64,000 nucleotides of DNA from Ulota crispa. Taxonomy: Eukaryota; Streptophyta; Bryopsida; Orthotrichales; Orthotrichaceae. Positions 1-13,660 of the stretch are shown one piece after another. Under the pieces are notes generated by a model. That model had not been told where the DNA came from, ran no database searches, and was given only the letters and a program-made list of their open reading frames with translations. Position 1 is the stretch's first letter. Each line of letters opens with the position of its first letter. The stretch covers positions 8,652,471-8,716,470 of the forward strand of contig OY987247.1 in assembly GCA_963920765.1 (NCBI GenBank), in the 5' to 3' direction. Position numbers and translations under genes: made by a program.

Positions 1-251
1 CAAGCTATTTGACTCTACTTAGGCAATACTTTTATTGGATTAAGTACACAAGGGTATGGATTTGAGTGAATATGGCCTAGGCGCTTAGGGGTTAATTCAA
101 AGGTGGAGAAGTGGACTATAATGTAGATTGCTTAGTTTTGTAGGATAAGACTGGATGGTAGGTAGTTCCAAATTTTTACACTTACAGTAAGTATTGACAA
201 GAAACAATTGTTGGTTGGTAATTATGAGGATGCTAAATAATAGGTAAATAT

Positions 252-690
252 GAAGGCGCCACTTGTTGACAAGTGAGCACAAGGGTGCCACATCTTAACA
301 GTTGTGCATAAAGAAGCCAACTATTGATAAGTGTGCGTAAGGATGCCACATGTTGACATGTGAGCACATGGATGCCAACCATTGACAGGTGTGCATCCTT
401 ATGAACACATGTCACTAGCATCCATGTGCTCACCTATCAACATTTAGCATAATGATGCCACCTGTTGATAGGTGAGCACATGGATGCCAATTGTTGACAA
501 GTGTGCATCCTTATGAACACATGTCACTATGTGCTCACCTATCAACAAGTGGCATCCTTATGCTACATGTTCATAGTTGAACAAATTTTAATCAAGTTGT
601 TGACAAGTAAACATCAAAACACCACCAATTGATAGGAGAGCAAAAGAATGCCAATTGTTGCTAGGAGAGCATAAGAACATGACACCTATA
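252..690. repeat. Degenerate minisatellite, 29-bp unit
   Basis: Roughly a dozen diverged units of about 29 bp follow each other, each built on ATGCCA, then TTGACA or TTGATA, then GTG(A/T)GCA. Two blocks turn into the reverse orientation (GTGCTCACCTATCAACA), so part of the array can fold on itself. The open frames across it simply read the repeat. No coding role is visible. Confidence 0.75.
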
Positions 691-965
691 TAGAAATTTT
701 TATTTACTTGGTTTAACTGAAAAGGAATTCCTCAATAATTAAGCTATTTGCAACTCCTTTTCTCAAACTTCTTTCTACATAGATATTGCTTGGTATAAGT
801 CTCTTCTTTCCATATTTGAATCTTCTTACTAACAAGCAAGAGTTTGAGAAACATAGTGCTTAATGAAAAACAAGTCATTCTATGGAAATATAAATATGGA
901 ATGGTGTAGATATTTGAAAAAATGGGGAGTGGTTGGAAGATGTTCAAAATTTTGCTAATGAACTA

Positions 966-1379
966 GGGAATTGATATGTGCACACCAAGGGGTTGATATT
1001 TGCACACCACCCTAGGAGGTAAATTATAGATTTCTACCATCAAAAATATGAATTTGAGAATTTTGAATTCAGATTTGGACTTAGAGACCATGGTTTACTC
1101 TAGAACCATAATAAAAGTTGCAATTGAACAACACCCAATGAAAAAGCTTATCCTTTTTTACAAACAAAAATAAAAGTAACACTTTTTCCACTAGTTAAAC
1201 TTTTTCACTGGGTGTTGTTCAATTGCAACTTATTTATAGTTCTTGAGTAAAACACAGTCTCTAAATCCAAATCTGAATTCAAAATTCTCAAATGTAGCTT
1301 TTTTATGGTAGAAATCTATAATTTACCTTGCAGTGGGTGTGCAAATATCAACTCCTCGATGTGCACATATGAATTCCCA
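966..1379. mobile_element. Foldback MITE, GGGAATT ends
   Basis: The two halves are inverted copies of each other, about 200 bp per arm. The left end GGGAATTGATATGTGCACAC matches the reversed right end, and the arms meet around a short AT-rich loop near 1170. No coding capacity. The GGGAATT start resembles the element at 16407-16812, so both may belong to one superfamily. Confidence 0.75.
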
Positions 1380-1669
1380 TAAACTAAAGAGTTTATTATA
1401 GATGATGAGTTTAGAAAATCAATAATGCAATGATAGCTTTTAAGTCTCATTTTAAGCTAAAAGCTTGGAAGTAAAGAAACACCCATGTAGAAGTATACAC
1501 AATTAGAAGGTGAAGAAATATTGACACAAAGGTACACAATAGCTGAGATTATGGATATGGCGTGAAGCAAGTCCAATCATTTGGTTTGTGACTCAAACAA
1601 AGATAAATCAGACTGAAGCCGGCTTTGCTAATGAGGTGTTGCCATTATTTTCAAGCTCACCAAGGCTCA

Positions 1670-1902
1670 TTAACCCCTAAAGGGCCCTTGGGCTCCGGAG
1701 ATACGGTACTAAAATACGGTCGCAATCAATATTCAGAAGTTTGATTAAGGTGGAAATAAAGTGTTACAACCATACATATTGAAGAGTTGTATGATGGTGG
1801 GTGCATAAAAAAATTTGGAAAGCCCTCAGAGTAACTCAAATACGTTTATATATATGGTCATACATAAGGCCGCAAAGGGCTTTCAGGCCGTTCAAGGGTT
1901 AA
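1670..1902. mobile_element. TTAA-flanked MITE with CCC/GGG ends
   Basis: The element starts TTAACCCCTAAAGGGCC and ends with a run reading GGGTTAA, so it is bounded by TTAA on both sides. The right TTAA is shared with the next element. Short, non-coding, with imperfect terminal inverted repeats. Confidence 0.5.
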
Positions 1903-2811
1903 CCCTTTAACGACCACACCCACTTTTACAAAATCCACTAAAAACAGGGGCTATAAGCTTAGATTTGGAATTAACTCAAATTTGGACCCATTTTCAATAA
2001 TCCAACCGTGTAAATGGGAAGTACACCTTGTTTATTGTAAAGCACCAAAATTTCAGCTAGATCTACTGTTGGAGGTGAAATATTATAATGATTGAGTGAG
2101 CCGTATGCAGAAAATCTCTTGTGCTTCATTCTTGTTTAGTTTTGAATGTTAACCTTTCATGCAAGCTTTGGTTGAGAAGAGCCTTACATTTCTAGAAAGC
2201 AAGGTTTCCCACTTTTCCAACAAGACTAGTTTCACACTAAATAGACATAAATAACAATCACAAGGTGTAGATAAGTGGACAAAAAGGGTCAAAAAACCCA
2301 CTTTCTTTGCCAACCTAAAATGGTTCTACAAGAAATTTGATTATTATTCTGGAAAATCCAATTGGTGAAAAAAATCAAGAATTGGCCTTAAATGTAGGAT
2401 CACAAATTTTAAAGCCAAAATGACAACAACATTTTAGTAGATTTTCAAATACTACAATTATACTACTACTATATAGGAAAAAAATACAAGCATTTCCTAA
2501 GCAATTTGAATTTTTTAAGAATAGTGCAATTGAAATTTGACATTCTTCTTGCATACTTGATGTATTGTGTTGTTACTTTGATTCATCTTTGACAAAAATT
2601 GGATACATATTTTGAAACCATGCCGTATAAACACCATTATTTATCAACTCACATACCCAATTGCATTATTATTGTTTTAGATGGATGCAAAATTCTTGTG
2701 ATCACATGCGTACTTCAAGACCAAATTCCAATTTTTTAAGCGATTTCAACCTACAGGCTAAAAACCACTCCCAACCACCAAAATGTGGTTGCGTGGTCCT
2801 TAAAGGGTTAA
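1899..2811. mobile_element. TTAA-flanked nonautonomous element, copy 1
   Basis: Ends are TTAACCCTTTAACGACCAC and, reversed, the same motif with GTGGTCCTTAAAGGGTTAA. The interior is about 60-80% similar by eye to 3540-4449 in the same orientation, including a stretch with CTAGAAAGCA and CAATCACAAGGTGTAG. No transposase ORF. TTAA target plus CCC/GGG termini is the signature of the piggyBac superfamily; that assignment is inference because no transposase is seen. Confidence 0.7.
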
Positions 2812-3058
2812 TATGCTTGATTGTTGTTAAGTTGTGCATCAAAGGGTCCTTCTTCACAATTTCCATTGGCTTTAATAGTGTAAAATTTGGTACAGTTTCT
2901 TAATGTTAATAGTGTCTATGAACTTACATGTCTCAAAACGTACGAATTTTAACCGTTTTCAAACGCCCTCTTATTTTGAAAAATCTAGACAACAAAACAC
3001 ATAGATAGTGCAGCCTTTTGTGATTTAACACACATGTTCATATTAAAAAGAGAGACTA

Positions 3059-4588
3059 GTACGGGTAGTTTACCCTATTACCACTAAATTTTCATTCAAA
3101 ATTTAATTATAGAAGCCACAGTACACCAAATAACTTGGTTATGGAACTGTTTAAAAGATAATTACGTCAAGGTTTTGTATCAAGTTTTCAAACCCCAAAT
3201 GAGTGCAGTATGAGTTAGTTATTATGATTTCAACAAGGTAAGATCATTTATAAGCTTAAATTTGAAATTGCCCTATTATCACTTTTTTGGAGATTTTGAT
3301 CATCAAACATTATCATTTTTTATTGTTTTTATTTTGGGTATTTTTCTTCCCTATCTTAGCCTTAGTGGTTATTCATGATTGCTAGCTAATTTGTCAAACT
3401 TCAATTTTTTTTTGATATATTACAATTTACATTGTTATATCTAAGGCAATGGCACAATAAATTGTATGTCTAATTGAGGTCTTTATGATCATTACACTTA
3501 ATATTTAACAACTTTTAATCATAGGGAAAAAAATTTACATTAACCCTTTAAAGGCCACACATTTTCACAAAATCCACAAGAAATTGGGGTAGTAAACTAA
3601 AATGTGTAGTTGAATCAAATGTGAACCTAGTTTGCACAATCCAATCGTACAAATGGGAAGAACACCTTATTTACTATAAATCATTGAATTTTCAACTAGA
3701 TCTACCATTGGAGGTGAAATATTGTAATGATTAAGTAAGATGTGGGTGGAAAATCTCTAGTTTTCATGCTTTTGTGGTTTTGGATCTTATTGCTTTAAAC
3801 AAGCTTTGCTTGAGAAGACCCTTATGTTTCTAGAAAGCAGGGTTTCCCATTTTTCCAATAAAACTAGTTTCTCTCAAAATGGATAAAAATAGCAATCACA
3901 AGGTGTAGCTAAGTGGACAAAAAGGGCCAAGAATCCCACTGTACTTGCTACTCTAAAATGGAATTACAAGAAATTTGATAAATGGTATGGAAAATCCAGT
4001 TGGTAAAAACAATTAAAAATCGGCCTTAAATGTAAGATGACAAATTTTAAAGATGAAATGATAGCACAATTTCAATAGATCTTCAAATACTATAATTATA
4101 CTACTACCATATAGAAAAACAATACAAGCGTATTTCTTAAGCAATTTGAAATTTTTAAGACCGCTTAATAAAAATGCGGCATTTTGGTTGAATGTTTGAC
4201 ATATAGTGTTGTTGCTTTGATCCATCTTTGACCAAAAGTGGATACATATTTTGAGGCTATGCTATATAAACACCATTATTTATCAACTTATATACCCAAT
4301 TTCAATGTAGTTTTTTTGGTTGGATGCAAAATTCTTTTGACCATAAGCGTTCTTCAAGAACAATTCCAAATTGTTGAGTAGTTTTACTGGGTAAGCCAAA
4401 AACCACTTTGCTGAACCAAAATTTGGTTCAATGGTCTCTAAAGGATTAATAAGTAAAGAACTCTAAGACTTATCTTACAGTACCAATAAACCCAAATTTG
4501 AAACAAATCTCTAAAAAAAAATATGGGTATTTGAAAACACAAATTGATATAATAGAGCAGGAGTGATAATAGGGTAAACTACCTGTAC
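3059..4588. mobile_element. Composite element with 27-bp inverted ends
   Basis: A terminal motif GGGTAGTTTACCCTATTA at 3063 is found inverted at 4562-4588, enclosing about 1.5 kb. The TTAA-flanked element at 3540-4449 sits inside, so this looks like an older element hit by a younger one. AT-rich and non-coding throughout. Confidence 0.55.
3540..4449. mobile_element. TTAA-flanked nonautonomous element, copy 2
   Basis: Second copy of the element at 1899-2811, same orientation and nearly the same length. The left end is TTAACCCTTTAAAGGCCAC; the right end has decayed to GGATTAA. It is nested inside the element bounded at 3059 and 4588. Confidence 0.7.
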
Positions 4589-6084
4589 CTCGACTTGAAA
4601 TCACCTGGTACATATTGACTAGAACCTCACCCCTTTATAACCATGTACGGTAAACTTGAAAGCGAGTGCAAGAAGTCCATCTACACTTGGAATTCATACA
4701 TTTTTAACAAATTATTCTACAGTTCAGATATTATATACAATCCGTCAATATCCAAAATAGATAAAGTCTCTGTACTTTCGGACGATGACCAACTGTAAGA
4801 CTTCACCAAATCTTTCAAAACCGCTACCATAACGATACCAGAAATCCAGAAGCATGGATCCCAATCATTAGGGACTCCAGAAAACCACTGTTGCAGTAAC
4901 TTACTGTAGTTTCAAACCAACAATCTATTCTAAAAAATTAGCATGAGCCATGCTGAGTGAATATAATAAGCGCGTTGTAACTTGTAGCCCTCTAATCTAA
5001 CCCCTAAATGCCAAGGCATCAGAATCTGGTGTTTTTAACACTAAAATTTTATACCTTGCGCATTTAGGGATTGTTGTTTTCTGAATTTTATAGCCCTATT
5101 TAGCAACATCTTTGCAAATTACCTTTTTATAACATTCATTGTATTGGTTTTTGTGTCAATTTATTTTTATTTTTTGATTCACTTCAAACCAATAAGCAAG
5201 ATTGTCATAGTATCCAAATTACAGTCATTTGATGCACACATGAAACATAAACATACAAACTCATGTCCATAATGTCATTCAAGACTAGACAAATTAGGAA
5301 TGTTAGGCCTGATATCTATGAAATTTTGAATGGTTTAAGATTTACTCAAATATCCTCAAGTAATCTGGTGTAAGCAAGAGTGTAGGATAAAAACAAATTC
5401 AATTAATTGGACATACTAGACAAAGAGACCAAATAAGTAAAAGTCTTCTATGACAACCTTGCAAGTATGATTAGTTTTTAGAAATCATTGTGTACTACAC
5501 ATTTTAAAAAACTCTTCCACATAAAAATCAAATATTTTACTAATGAAAACGCCACATAGCACATGAAAATGTTAAAAATAACATCTTTGCAAGTTCCAAA
5601 AAGTCAAGTTACAATTTGAATTGTGACAAATGAAAAGCTAATACAAAAACACCTCAATACTAATGTATCCATTAATGTAAATGATGAAAAAATTAGATGT
5701 GATATATCAAAATCATTGTTCGTATAATTAGCTTGACTAGCCTTCCAAAAACATCACATTCATATACAATATTTTTCACAAAATAATACAATGTCAAAGA
5801 CTAAATCAATACAATATTTCAATATAGAAAAAATAAAATTCCTTACTATTTTGGTTTTATGTGTCAATATTCCTCAAATGACTGATTTCTAACATAAATT
5901 GTCTATCCTACTAAATTAAAAAAAATCCATCTTTTTAATAAAAAACTTAAGCTTTACAATATTAGTACGTTTATGTTTCTAAATTCAAAACATAGGGGAA
6001 TGCTATACAATGAGCAAGGATTTCTGAACTATGAGAAGTGAGCCTAGTTATTTTTTCAAAATACTTAAGTTCAATTATAACCAT
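4589..6084. other. No gene seen
   Basis: AT-rich sequence with only short spurious frames. A small stem at about 4994-5068 pairs CCCCTAAATGCCAAGG with a reversed relative, and may be a remnant of the TTAA/CCC element group. Nothing else is supported. Confidence 0.6.
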
Positions 6085-6975
6085 GTACAGTACCCGGAAA
6101 TAAGTATACATACTAGCAATTTTGACATTCAAAAAACTTTGAGTTCTTGATTTGAAATGGGGTTAGTTTGCCTCTTTTAGGCTTGAAAATTTTATATTTT
6201 GTTCTTACCCCAATCCTAATCAAGTATATCAAAATTCAACTTCAAAAAATTAAAATCCAATTTTTGATAAAAGATTTTGTGTCAAATATTGTGGTTTTAT
6301 AAGAAACTTGATTGAAAAACATTGGTGATGAATTTTAGAGATTTGATTGCATGGGTATATAGGTAACATCCTTATGCACATCCTCCATGCTAATAAAAAA
6401 AACCTTTAAGTGACAAAGCTTTGATCTTCAAAAGGATTTAGTGTGACTTGTGATATGTACAAATTTTGTAAATTAGATATTTTTAATTTCTCATAAGCTT
6501 TTCACCAAATAAACACAACATCCTGTCCAAAGGTACAAAATTAGTCACATTGTATAAGTCAAATAGCAAAAAAATGAGAAATTAATAATATCTAATTTAC
6601 AGAATTTGGACATATCACAAGTCATACTAAATCCTTTTGAAGATCAAAGCTTTGTCACTTAAAGGTTTTTTTATTAGCATGGAGGATGTGCATAAGGATG
6701 TTACCTATATACCCATGCAATCAAATCTCTAAAATTCATCACCAATGTTTTTCAATCAAGTTTCTTGTAAAACCACAATATTTGACACAAAATCATTTAT
6801 CAAAAATTGGATTTTAATTTTTTGTAGTTGGATTTTGATATACTTGATTACGATTGGGGTAAGAACAAAATATAAAATTTTCAAGCCTAAAAGAGGCAAA
6901 TTGACCCCATTTTGAATCAAGAACTCAAAGTTTTTTGAATGTCAAAATTGCTGGTACATATACTTGTTTCCAGAT
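6085..6975. repeat. Long palindrome 1 (foldback)
   Basis: Left half is an inverted copy of the right half, with arms of about 400 bp meeting near 6530. Matching marks are TTGAGTTCTTGATTTGAAAT on the left and its complement near 6915 on the right. The arms are also homologous to those of the palindrome at 6985-7921, so four related arms lie in a row. Confidence 0.8.
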
Positions 6976-6984
6976 ACTCTACAA

Positions 6985-7921
6985 TATAGTACCCTTGAAT
7001 AAACTTTGTCTCCCTCTACTTTTCCTTACAGGTCATGTCATGTTATGTTTTGAAATTGAGGTCAATTGGGCTTTTTTGATCTTGCGTTTTTTATATCTCA
7101 TTCTTGCCCCCAATTCCAACCAAGCATACCAAAATTCAACCTCAAAAAACTAAAATCCAAATTTTGACAAATTGGTTTGTGTCACAAATCATGATTTTAC
7201 ATGGTTTTACAAGAAAATTGATTGAAAAACATTGATAATGAATTTTGAAAATTTGATTGCATGGATGTATAGGCAATATCCATACGCACATCCATATGCA
7301 CATCTTCCATGCCAAAGAAAACCCCTTAAGTAAAAAAAATTGATCTCCATAAGGTTTAGTGCAACATGTGATAGGTCCAAATCTTGTGAAATATATATTT
7401 TCTTATGATAATCAAGTTTTACCAGTTTAATCATACACTATGACTAAGTTTTTAACTTTGAACATGTTGTTGTGTTTATTTGGTGAAAAGCTAATTAAAA
7501 ATTAAAATTTTATATTTTACAAGATATGGACATATCAGATGTCACACTAAACCTTATGAAGATCAATTTTTGTTTACTTAAGGAGTTTTTTTTGGCATGG
7601 AAGATGTGCATATGGATGTGTGTATGGATGTTGCCTATACATCCATGCAATCAAATCTCCAAAATTCATCAATGTTTTCAATCAATTTTCTTGTAAAACC
7701 ATGTAAAATCATGATTTGTGACACAAAGCAACTTGTCAAAGTTTGGATTTTAGTTTTTTGAGGTTGAATTTTGGTATGCTTGGTTGGGGTAGGGGACAAG
7801 AATGAGATATAAAAAATGCAAGATCAAAGAAGCTGGATTGACCTCAAATTCAAAACATAACATGACATAAGCTGTAAGTGAAAAAATAGAGGGTGACAAA
7901 TTTTATTCAAGGGTATTATAC
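6985..7921. repeat. Long palindrome 2 (foldback)
   Basis: Arms of roughly 460 bp meet near 7453. Outer marks are TAGTACCCTTGAATAAA on the left and its near complement at about 7905-7921. It is a diverged sister of the palindrome just upstream. No protein is encoded; open frames of 70-75 codons are by-products of the AT-rich arms. Confidence 0.8.
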
Positions 7922-10344
7922 ATAGGGCTTATAGTTGTACATTTCAAACTTTCATCTTTTGAAAAACCTATTACTTTTTTAGTTTTCCATTAATCTTGAG
8001 TTCAAAATTGGCTCCCAGAAGCTTGGCTCAGCACTCATGTCTCACCATTTTACGCTTACAAACTAACATTGTCCCAAAAATGTAGACCACTTTGCTCTCA
8101 TTAATCAACCAATTGCTAAGAGGTACGCTACCTAGTGCACAAGAAAGTGCTTGAGCAATTTTTTGTGATTTTTCATATAAAAAAGGTGTTATTATGTCTG
8201 AAACATATCCTCATTTGGCAATAAAAACGAAACAAGAAAATAGTGATTGTGTAAGAGCATTTTGTGGTATTTTCCAAACAACCGATTGATAGTTGGTAAT
8301 ACATATGAATCCAATTTTTTTTATTGTTTTATTGTATACAATGTACAAATTCAATATTTACATGTTCAGTTTTTTTTAAATGTTATTGCAATTCCAACAC
8401 AAAACAATTACTCGTACCATGACTTCATCAGTTCCTACACTAGTGGCATTGATTGATACAAAATGTGCACTAAACAAAAATCACCAGGTGTTGACTTTGA
8501 AGGCCTCTTTTTGAAAGCCTTTGAAATAAGTGCAAATGCATAGATAGGCAAGTACAAATGCAAGACAAGTCAAGTTGTTCAAAAGCATAACCAAATTATC
8601 TTATGCATTTGTATATGTGAAGAAAGAGTAAAAGAAAAGTGCACATGGAGATGGGTGCAAGTAATAAAAATTGTTTATAGGTAGGAGGACCACTTCAAGT
8701 AGAAGCAAGTGCAACAAAGGTGCTTGATTTGATTGTTGAATACTAAGAGAGTACATTAGTCACTTACTTAGCTATAACAAATTTCATATTGGGGGAAATC
8801 TCTAGAAATTATATGATACATTCATTATATTAAGTTGTCAAAAAGTTTACAAATGCCCAATATTAATGAGCTTTTCATTGTAAAAAAGTCCATGAAAAAA
8901 TATTGCATTAGTGACATTAAAGGTTCATTATACAAATTGAAAGTTGTAGCATTCAAATTTTGTGAATTAATGTGTTGTATTCAAAACACAACTAATTTAT
9001 GACAAAGTTAACAAATTTTGATTTGAACACACTTGTGTTGTTGCAAATATGCAAATATTTTCAACAAGATTCTATAGTACAAATAATTCATTATATTTAT
9101 TTATAAATGGCTGTATTGTATACATAGGCAATCCTTAATTTTTTCTAAACAAAAAAAATCCATCACATTTGATATAGCCTTCACTTAATATCAAAAAGGG
9201 AAAATGTTGTTGCTATGAATGATGATCTTTTGTGATCTTTTGTAATACTTGTAAAAGAAATGATGCCAACAAACATGGAACAAAATTTAAATTCTTTTGA
9301 ATTCTAGAGTAGAAAAACTAAAATAAAGTACATAAAATGGTTTGTACATAAACATTCATTGATATTTTATATAAATAAATAAAGACTTAAATACAAAATG
9401 AAACTAGTATCCACTTCAAAAAAGGAAATGAAACATTTACACACAAATTCACAAATGCCATATTTAACTCAATATGAGTTTTGCAAAATTTGAAATAATA
9501 ACCTTGTTTGTTTTGGAGATATATTCAAAACGTGGAGGTTTTCCAATGTCTTGCATATGTACACCATAATTACATGTGTACAATAGTCCATTTTTAGTTA
9601 AATATGGCATACAAGCACCTATTAAAATAATTTATATAAAAGATTTATCACACCTCATATCAATTTCCTTTCTGTTCAAAGAATTGATACAAAAAACAAC
9701 ATTTCTACAAATGCTCACCATTGGTCATGATTTTAACACCTGAAAGACCAAGCCCTTTCTTTCTGTGAAAATCATTAAAAACTGCCACTTATAGGAGGTT
9801 TAGGAAAAAGGGATTTAATGTTTTGTTTTTGGGAAATTCAACCATAGTATCTTGCCTCAGACTAGAAGAGGTACTTGTGGGAAAAAAATCAGCTCATTCC
9901 AAATGGAGAGGAGTGAGATATTTACATCCAAAGTGAAAAAAAAAAAATTTTCCATGGTGCCCAAAAATTTCAGAAGCCTTTGACCACTTTTACATGAAAA
10001 AATTGCTCTACCCAAAGTTGCGCCTTGTTTTCCATGTAAGAGATCAAGTTACATATGTGTGGGAGAATTTTCAAATCAATTGGAACTATACAACACATGG
10101 GAAAAAATGGTAAGTAAAAAGAAGTAGAGAATGATTCAAAAAACTAAATTGTTAATAATTTAATTATTGAAATGAAAAATGTAAATCCCAATGGCTATAA
10201 TGTGGTTATAAACAATCTACTTCCTTTGGTTTAATTTTTTTTCCAAAAGATTGAAAATTGAGTAAAAGAAAGGACTTCAAAGTTTATTTTAGAGTAGAGA
10301 ATCCATAAGTGCCCGCAAACAAAAACCCCTCATCACTTTCATCT
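7922..10344. other. No gene seen
   Basis: Over 2.4 kb of AT-rich sequence. No long open frame, RNA gene or clear repeat structure could be supported. Confidence 0.6.
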
Positions 10345-10668
10345 CATTAATTGAAATTGAATGATTCAAATCTTCTCACATGTAAAAAAACCTCAAGAAC
10401 CAATTTCAAATTTTAATCTTAAAAAAATATCATTTTTAAAGAAATTTTTGAGCTACCCACATGGGCAGTCTTCCCCAAATTTTCATAAATTCAAGCATAA
10501 CTTCTTCATCAAATGTTGGAATGAGGAAAAAATTAAATGCCCACATAGATCTTTGAATTCTCCACCTTCAATAAAAGTTTCAGAAAATCACACAAAGTAG
10601 TTTGGCCATAGGTACATGCCCAAAGTCCAACATGTCCCCCAAAGGAACAATGGTCCTTAAGGGGTTAA
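10345..10668. mobile_element. One arm of the 16.9-kb foldback family
   Basis: Related to either arm of the palindromic element at 16865-17591: shared landmarks are TTGAATGATTCAAA, then TAGGTACATGCCCAAAGTCC, and a right end CCTTAAGGGGTTAA. The matching left arm is missing, so this is a truncated or half element. The 79-codon frame in it is the same repeat-derived frame seen in the foldback arms, not a gene. Confidence 0.65.
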
Positions 10669-13189
10669 GCAAGATATGTACCCATATACAAGTACAGTAT
10701 TCCAACTATTTCAAAGTAAATAAAACAAAATAAAAATTTGTAAAATTTTATTTCTTTTTATTTTAAAGAAGAAAAGTGCAAACAAACATGAGAGGTATCT
10801 CTACCTTGGCAAAAAAATTACTACAAAAGCTCCAATGCACAAGAGCACCTTTATATGTTTAGATCAGAGTATATTACAATAGACATAATCAACTACCACA
10901 ATGCCACCTTGTCTTATATACACATATGAATATTTTTTAAATAGGAAGACCTCTTTACAATCATAAGATTTAAATGAAACTTCATAAGATCATTCACCAT
11001 AACTCTTCTTTGGGTTTTGCACTAATTAATTAATATGTTGGGCATTTGCATTGTTGAGTGAACCAAAAATAGTGGATAAAACCTCATAAAAAGTTCGTAA
11101 TTCTAAGATTTCTTTGAGTATGGATCACAAAGTGTTTGTTATCCTTTATAAAAATGCGTGCATTATAAAAAAATAGGACCAAGCCCATGTAGCCATTTAG
11201 AAGGCTTTTGCAAAAAAAAAAGAAAAAAACTAAAAAAATGTTAAAATCATTAAGATATTGCCGCCTAAACATTCAGCCTTAATTTGGACACTAAAAAGTC
11301 CATAGCTTTTATTGTATATCACTTGTTTAAAATTATAGCACGTTTTTGAATACTTAAAAGATGCTAAATCACATACGTAGTTCCTATGTACGCATTATAG
11401 CTAACTTGATACATTATGTCTATCATTTTCATAGGATGTTGTGAATGAGACAGTCCATATATATGCATTAAAAAGTCCCTTATTTATTATATTATCAATT
11501 TTAACAAACATTGATAACATATTTTGTTTTATGAACAAGTATAGAATAGATTCACTAATTTAGGATGTTTCCAAGCTCTTTCTTCTATAATAAATAAGCC
11601 ATGCAATCAAACATGTTCTTGAAAAATTGAATGGGACACGCATTTTGGTCCACCCAACCATGCATCTACCCTACAATGATGAAGAACCTGCTTTTTTTTA
11701 ACATATCTATTGCACATACTATGAAACACTTTCCTCTCAGTCTTTTGGAGATGTGGAAAGTGAGTTGAAAGAGACAAGTATAACAAGATGGATGAATACT
11801 TAATCCTTTGGACACAAATTAAGATGCATTCAATGAGTGTATGTGAGATGGTGGGTGGAATTTATTAAGAGATTCAAAAAATATATATATAAAAAGGTTA
11901 TGCATATGTAAAAGAAAAACCTAAAAATCTAAGATATAAGAATATGATTTGCAATAAAGGACTAATTTGGGCTAAAGGATAGGCTTGGGAATGAAGATCA
12001 AATGTGGATATTTTACTAGTTTAAGGTAAGAAAAATATATTTGGGAAAAAAAAATGTGACCATACATTGCATATCAATGGGGTCATAGGGTGAAGAAAAA
12101 GAAGATGTAAAAGAAGTTACATGCATATATTTGAAAATTGAAAACAAAGACTCCAAGAAAGCAAATGCATTTAAAAGGTCTATGTATAAGCATTGCAATA
12201 GACAATAAAAAAAAAAAGAACCATACATGTGTTGGTTGCAAGCTGGATAGGAGAAAGTGTACCACAACACCAAAAAAGAGGCATGCAAGTAGAATGCATT
12301 GATAACCTTAAGCGGATGCTCTTTAAAATTAGGAAGATGTTAAGATGTTTGCAATCCATTTTATCCTACCAATTGAAGAAAGGTATGTTTTGCACATACA
12401 TCATAGTATTAAAGCATCGCTTTTCTTTTTTTAATATCAAAACAACACAAAAGACATGGAACCAAATTTTAATTTGCCAAAAAAAAATAACATTTTATTG
12501 TAAAGCATGACAAGCAAAAGAGCATTTCTTGATGAATTTTGAATGAAAATGTGCCAACATAATTAATAATCTTTTGCTATAGAAACAAACCAAAATCAAC
12601 ATAAAAACATAACACCTACAAGAACATCCTATCAACCATTGAATTTGAGTGTTGCTTTTTTTAGTCCTTGCTGCACATGAAAAAGAAAATGTCATCACAA
12701 AGGAAACTCGATATCTTTCTAACCAAAAGAGAAACATTTTTTTGAAATACAAAGGAGTGTCAATTCTCTTTGATTAAATATTGGTGTATAAATAAAAATT
12801 AACATACATCATGAAATCAACCTTTATGTTGGCAGCAAAAACAAATGCTTTTTATATAAATAAGGGTTTTTTTTTCTTATGAAAATGACAGGTTTGAAAT
12901 TAACATCTGCCTTACCAATGAAAAATTAGGAAAACCCAAAGGAACTTCATTCTCCTTAAGTTATTTCCAAATTCAATATTAATTATTAAAAATGTAAGCA
13001 GTCAATATGCAAAACAACACTATTGATCAATTTGGGATGAGCTTTGAGTAGATGCAATTTGATGAGAAAACAATTGCAAAGAGTAGCCATACTTGCTCAA
13101 CACATCATTACACTCAAGGAGATCACTCCTTGTAATTTTATGGTTTACACATGAGTTAAGAAGGTATTTGATGTAGGGTTATTTACTCT
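10669..13189. other. No gene seen
   Basis: AT-rich sequence with short frames that overlap on both strands and carry homopolymer-driven Phe/Lys runs. I found no family resemblance and no repeat structure strong enough to annotate. Confidence 0.55.
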
Positions 13190-13660
13190 AAAATATGGTA
13201 TTTAAAAGGGGAAATTACAAAGAGAGGCATGAAAACATAAAATATTACAAATAGGGGCGCAGTTTCAAAATAATTGTAAATAGGGGCACAATTTCAATAA
13301 AGTGTAAATTTTTCTAGTTTTTTTTTGGATTTGGACACTGGTTGATTTTGACACATCATATTGAATGTTAGGTAATTTCTAAAAAACTTAAAGGACTCTC
13401 CAAATCAAGCCTAAATATAGAAATTTTAGTAAAGTAGATGGCAATTTTTGGAAACTTTTAAATTTTTTGGAAGTTAGCTAATATTTAATGTAATGCATCT
13501 AATTTAGCTAATGTCCAAACCAAAATTTTCTTACAAAAAATCACATTTAAAAAAAATTGTGCCCTTATTTGTAATTATTTTGAAACTGCACCCCTATGTA
13601 TAATATTTTACGTTTTTATGCCCTATTTGTAATTTCCCCTATTTAAAATGACCATATTTT
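13190..13660. mobile_element. Foldback MITE
   Basis: Terminal arms of about 130 bp are inverted copies: AGGGGAAATTACAAA near 13207 answers TTTGTAATTTCCCCT near 13626, and inner motifs CAGTTTCAAAATAATT and its complement also match. The central 200 bp are not repeated. No coding capacity. Confidence 0.75.

Noticed and set aside
252..690. Regular short repeats considered as a CRISPR array
   Set aside because: No constant-length unique spacers; units abut and are degenerate, in eukaryotic-type DNA without cas genes.
2661..2903. 80-codon frame across a TTAA element end
   Set aside because: Overlaps the element terminus at 2811, is not kept in the sister copy at 3540-4449, and lacks protein-like composition.
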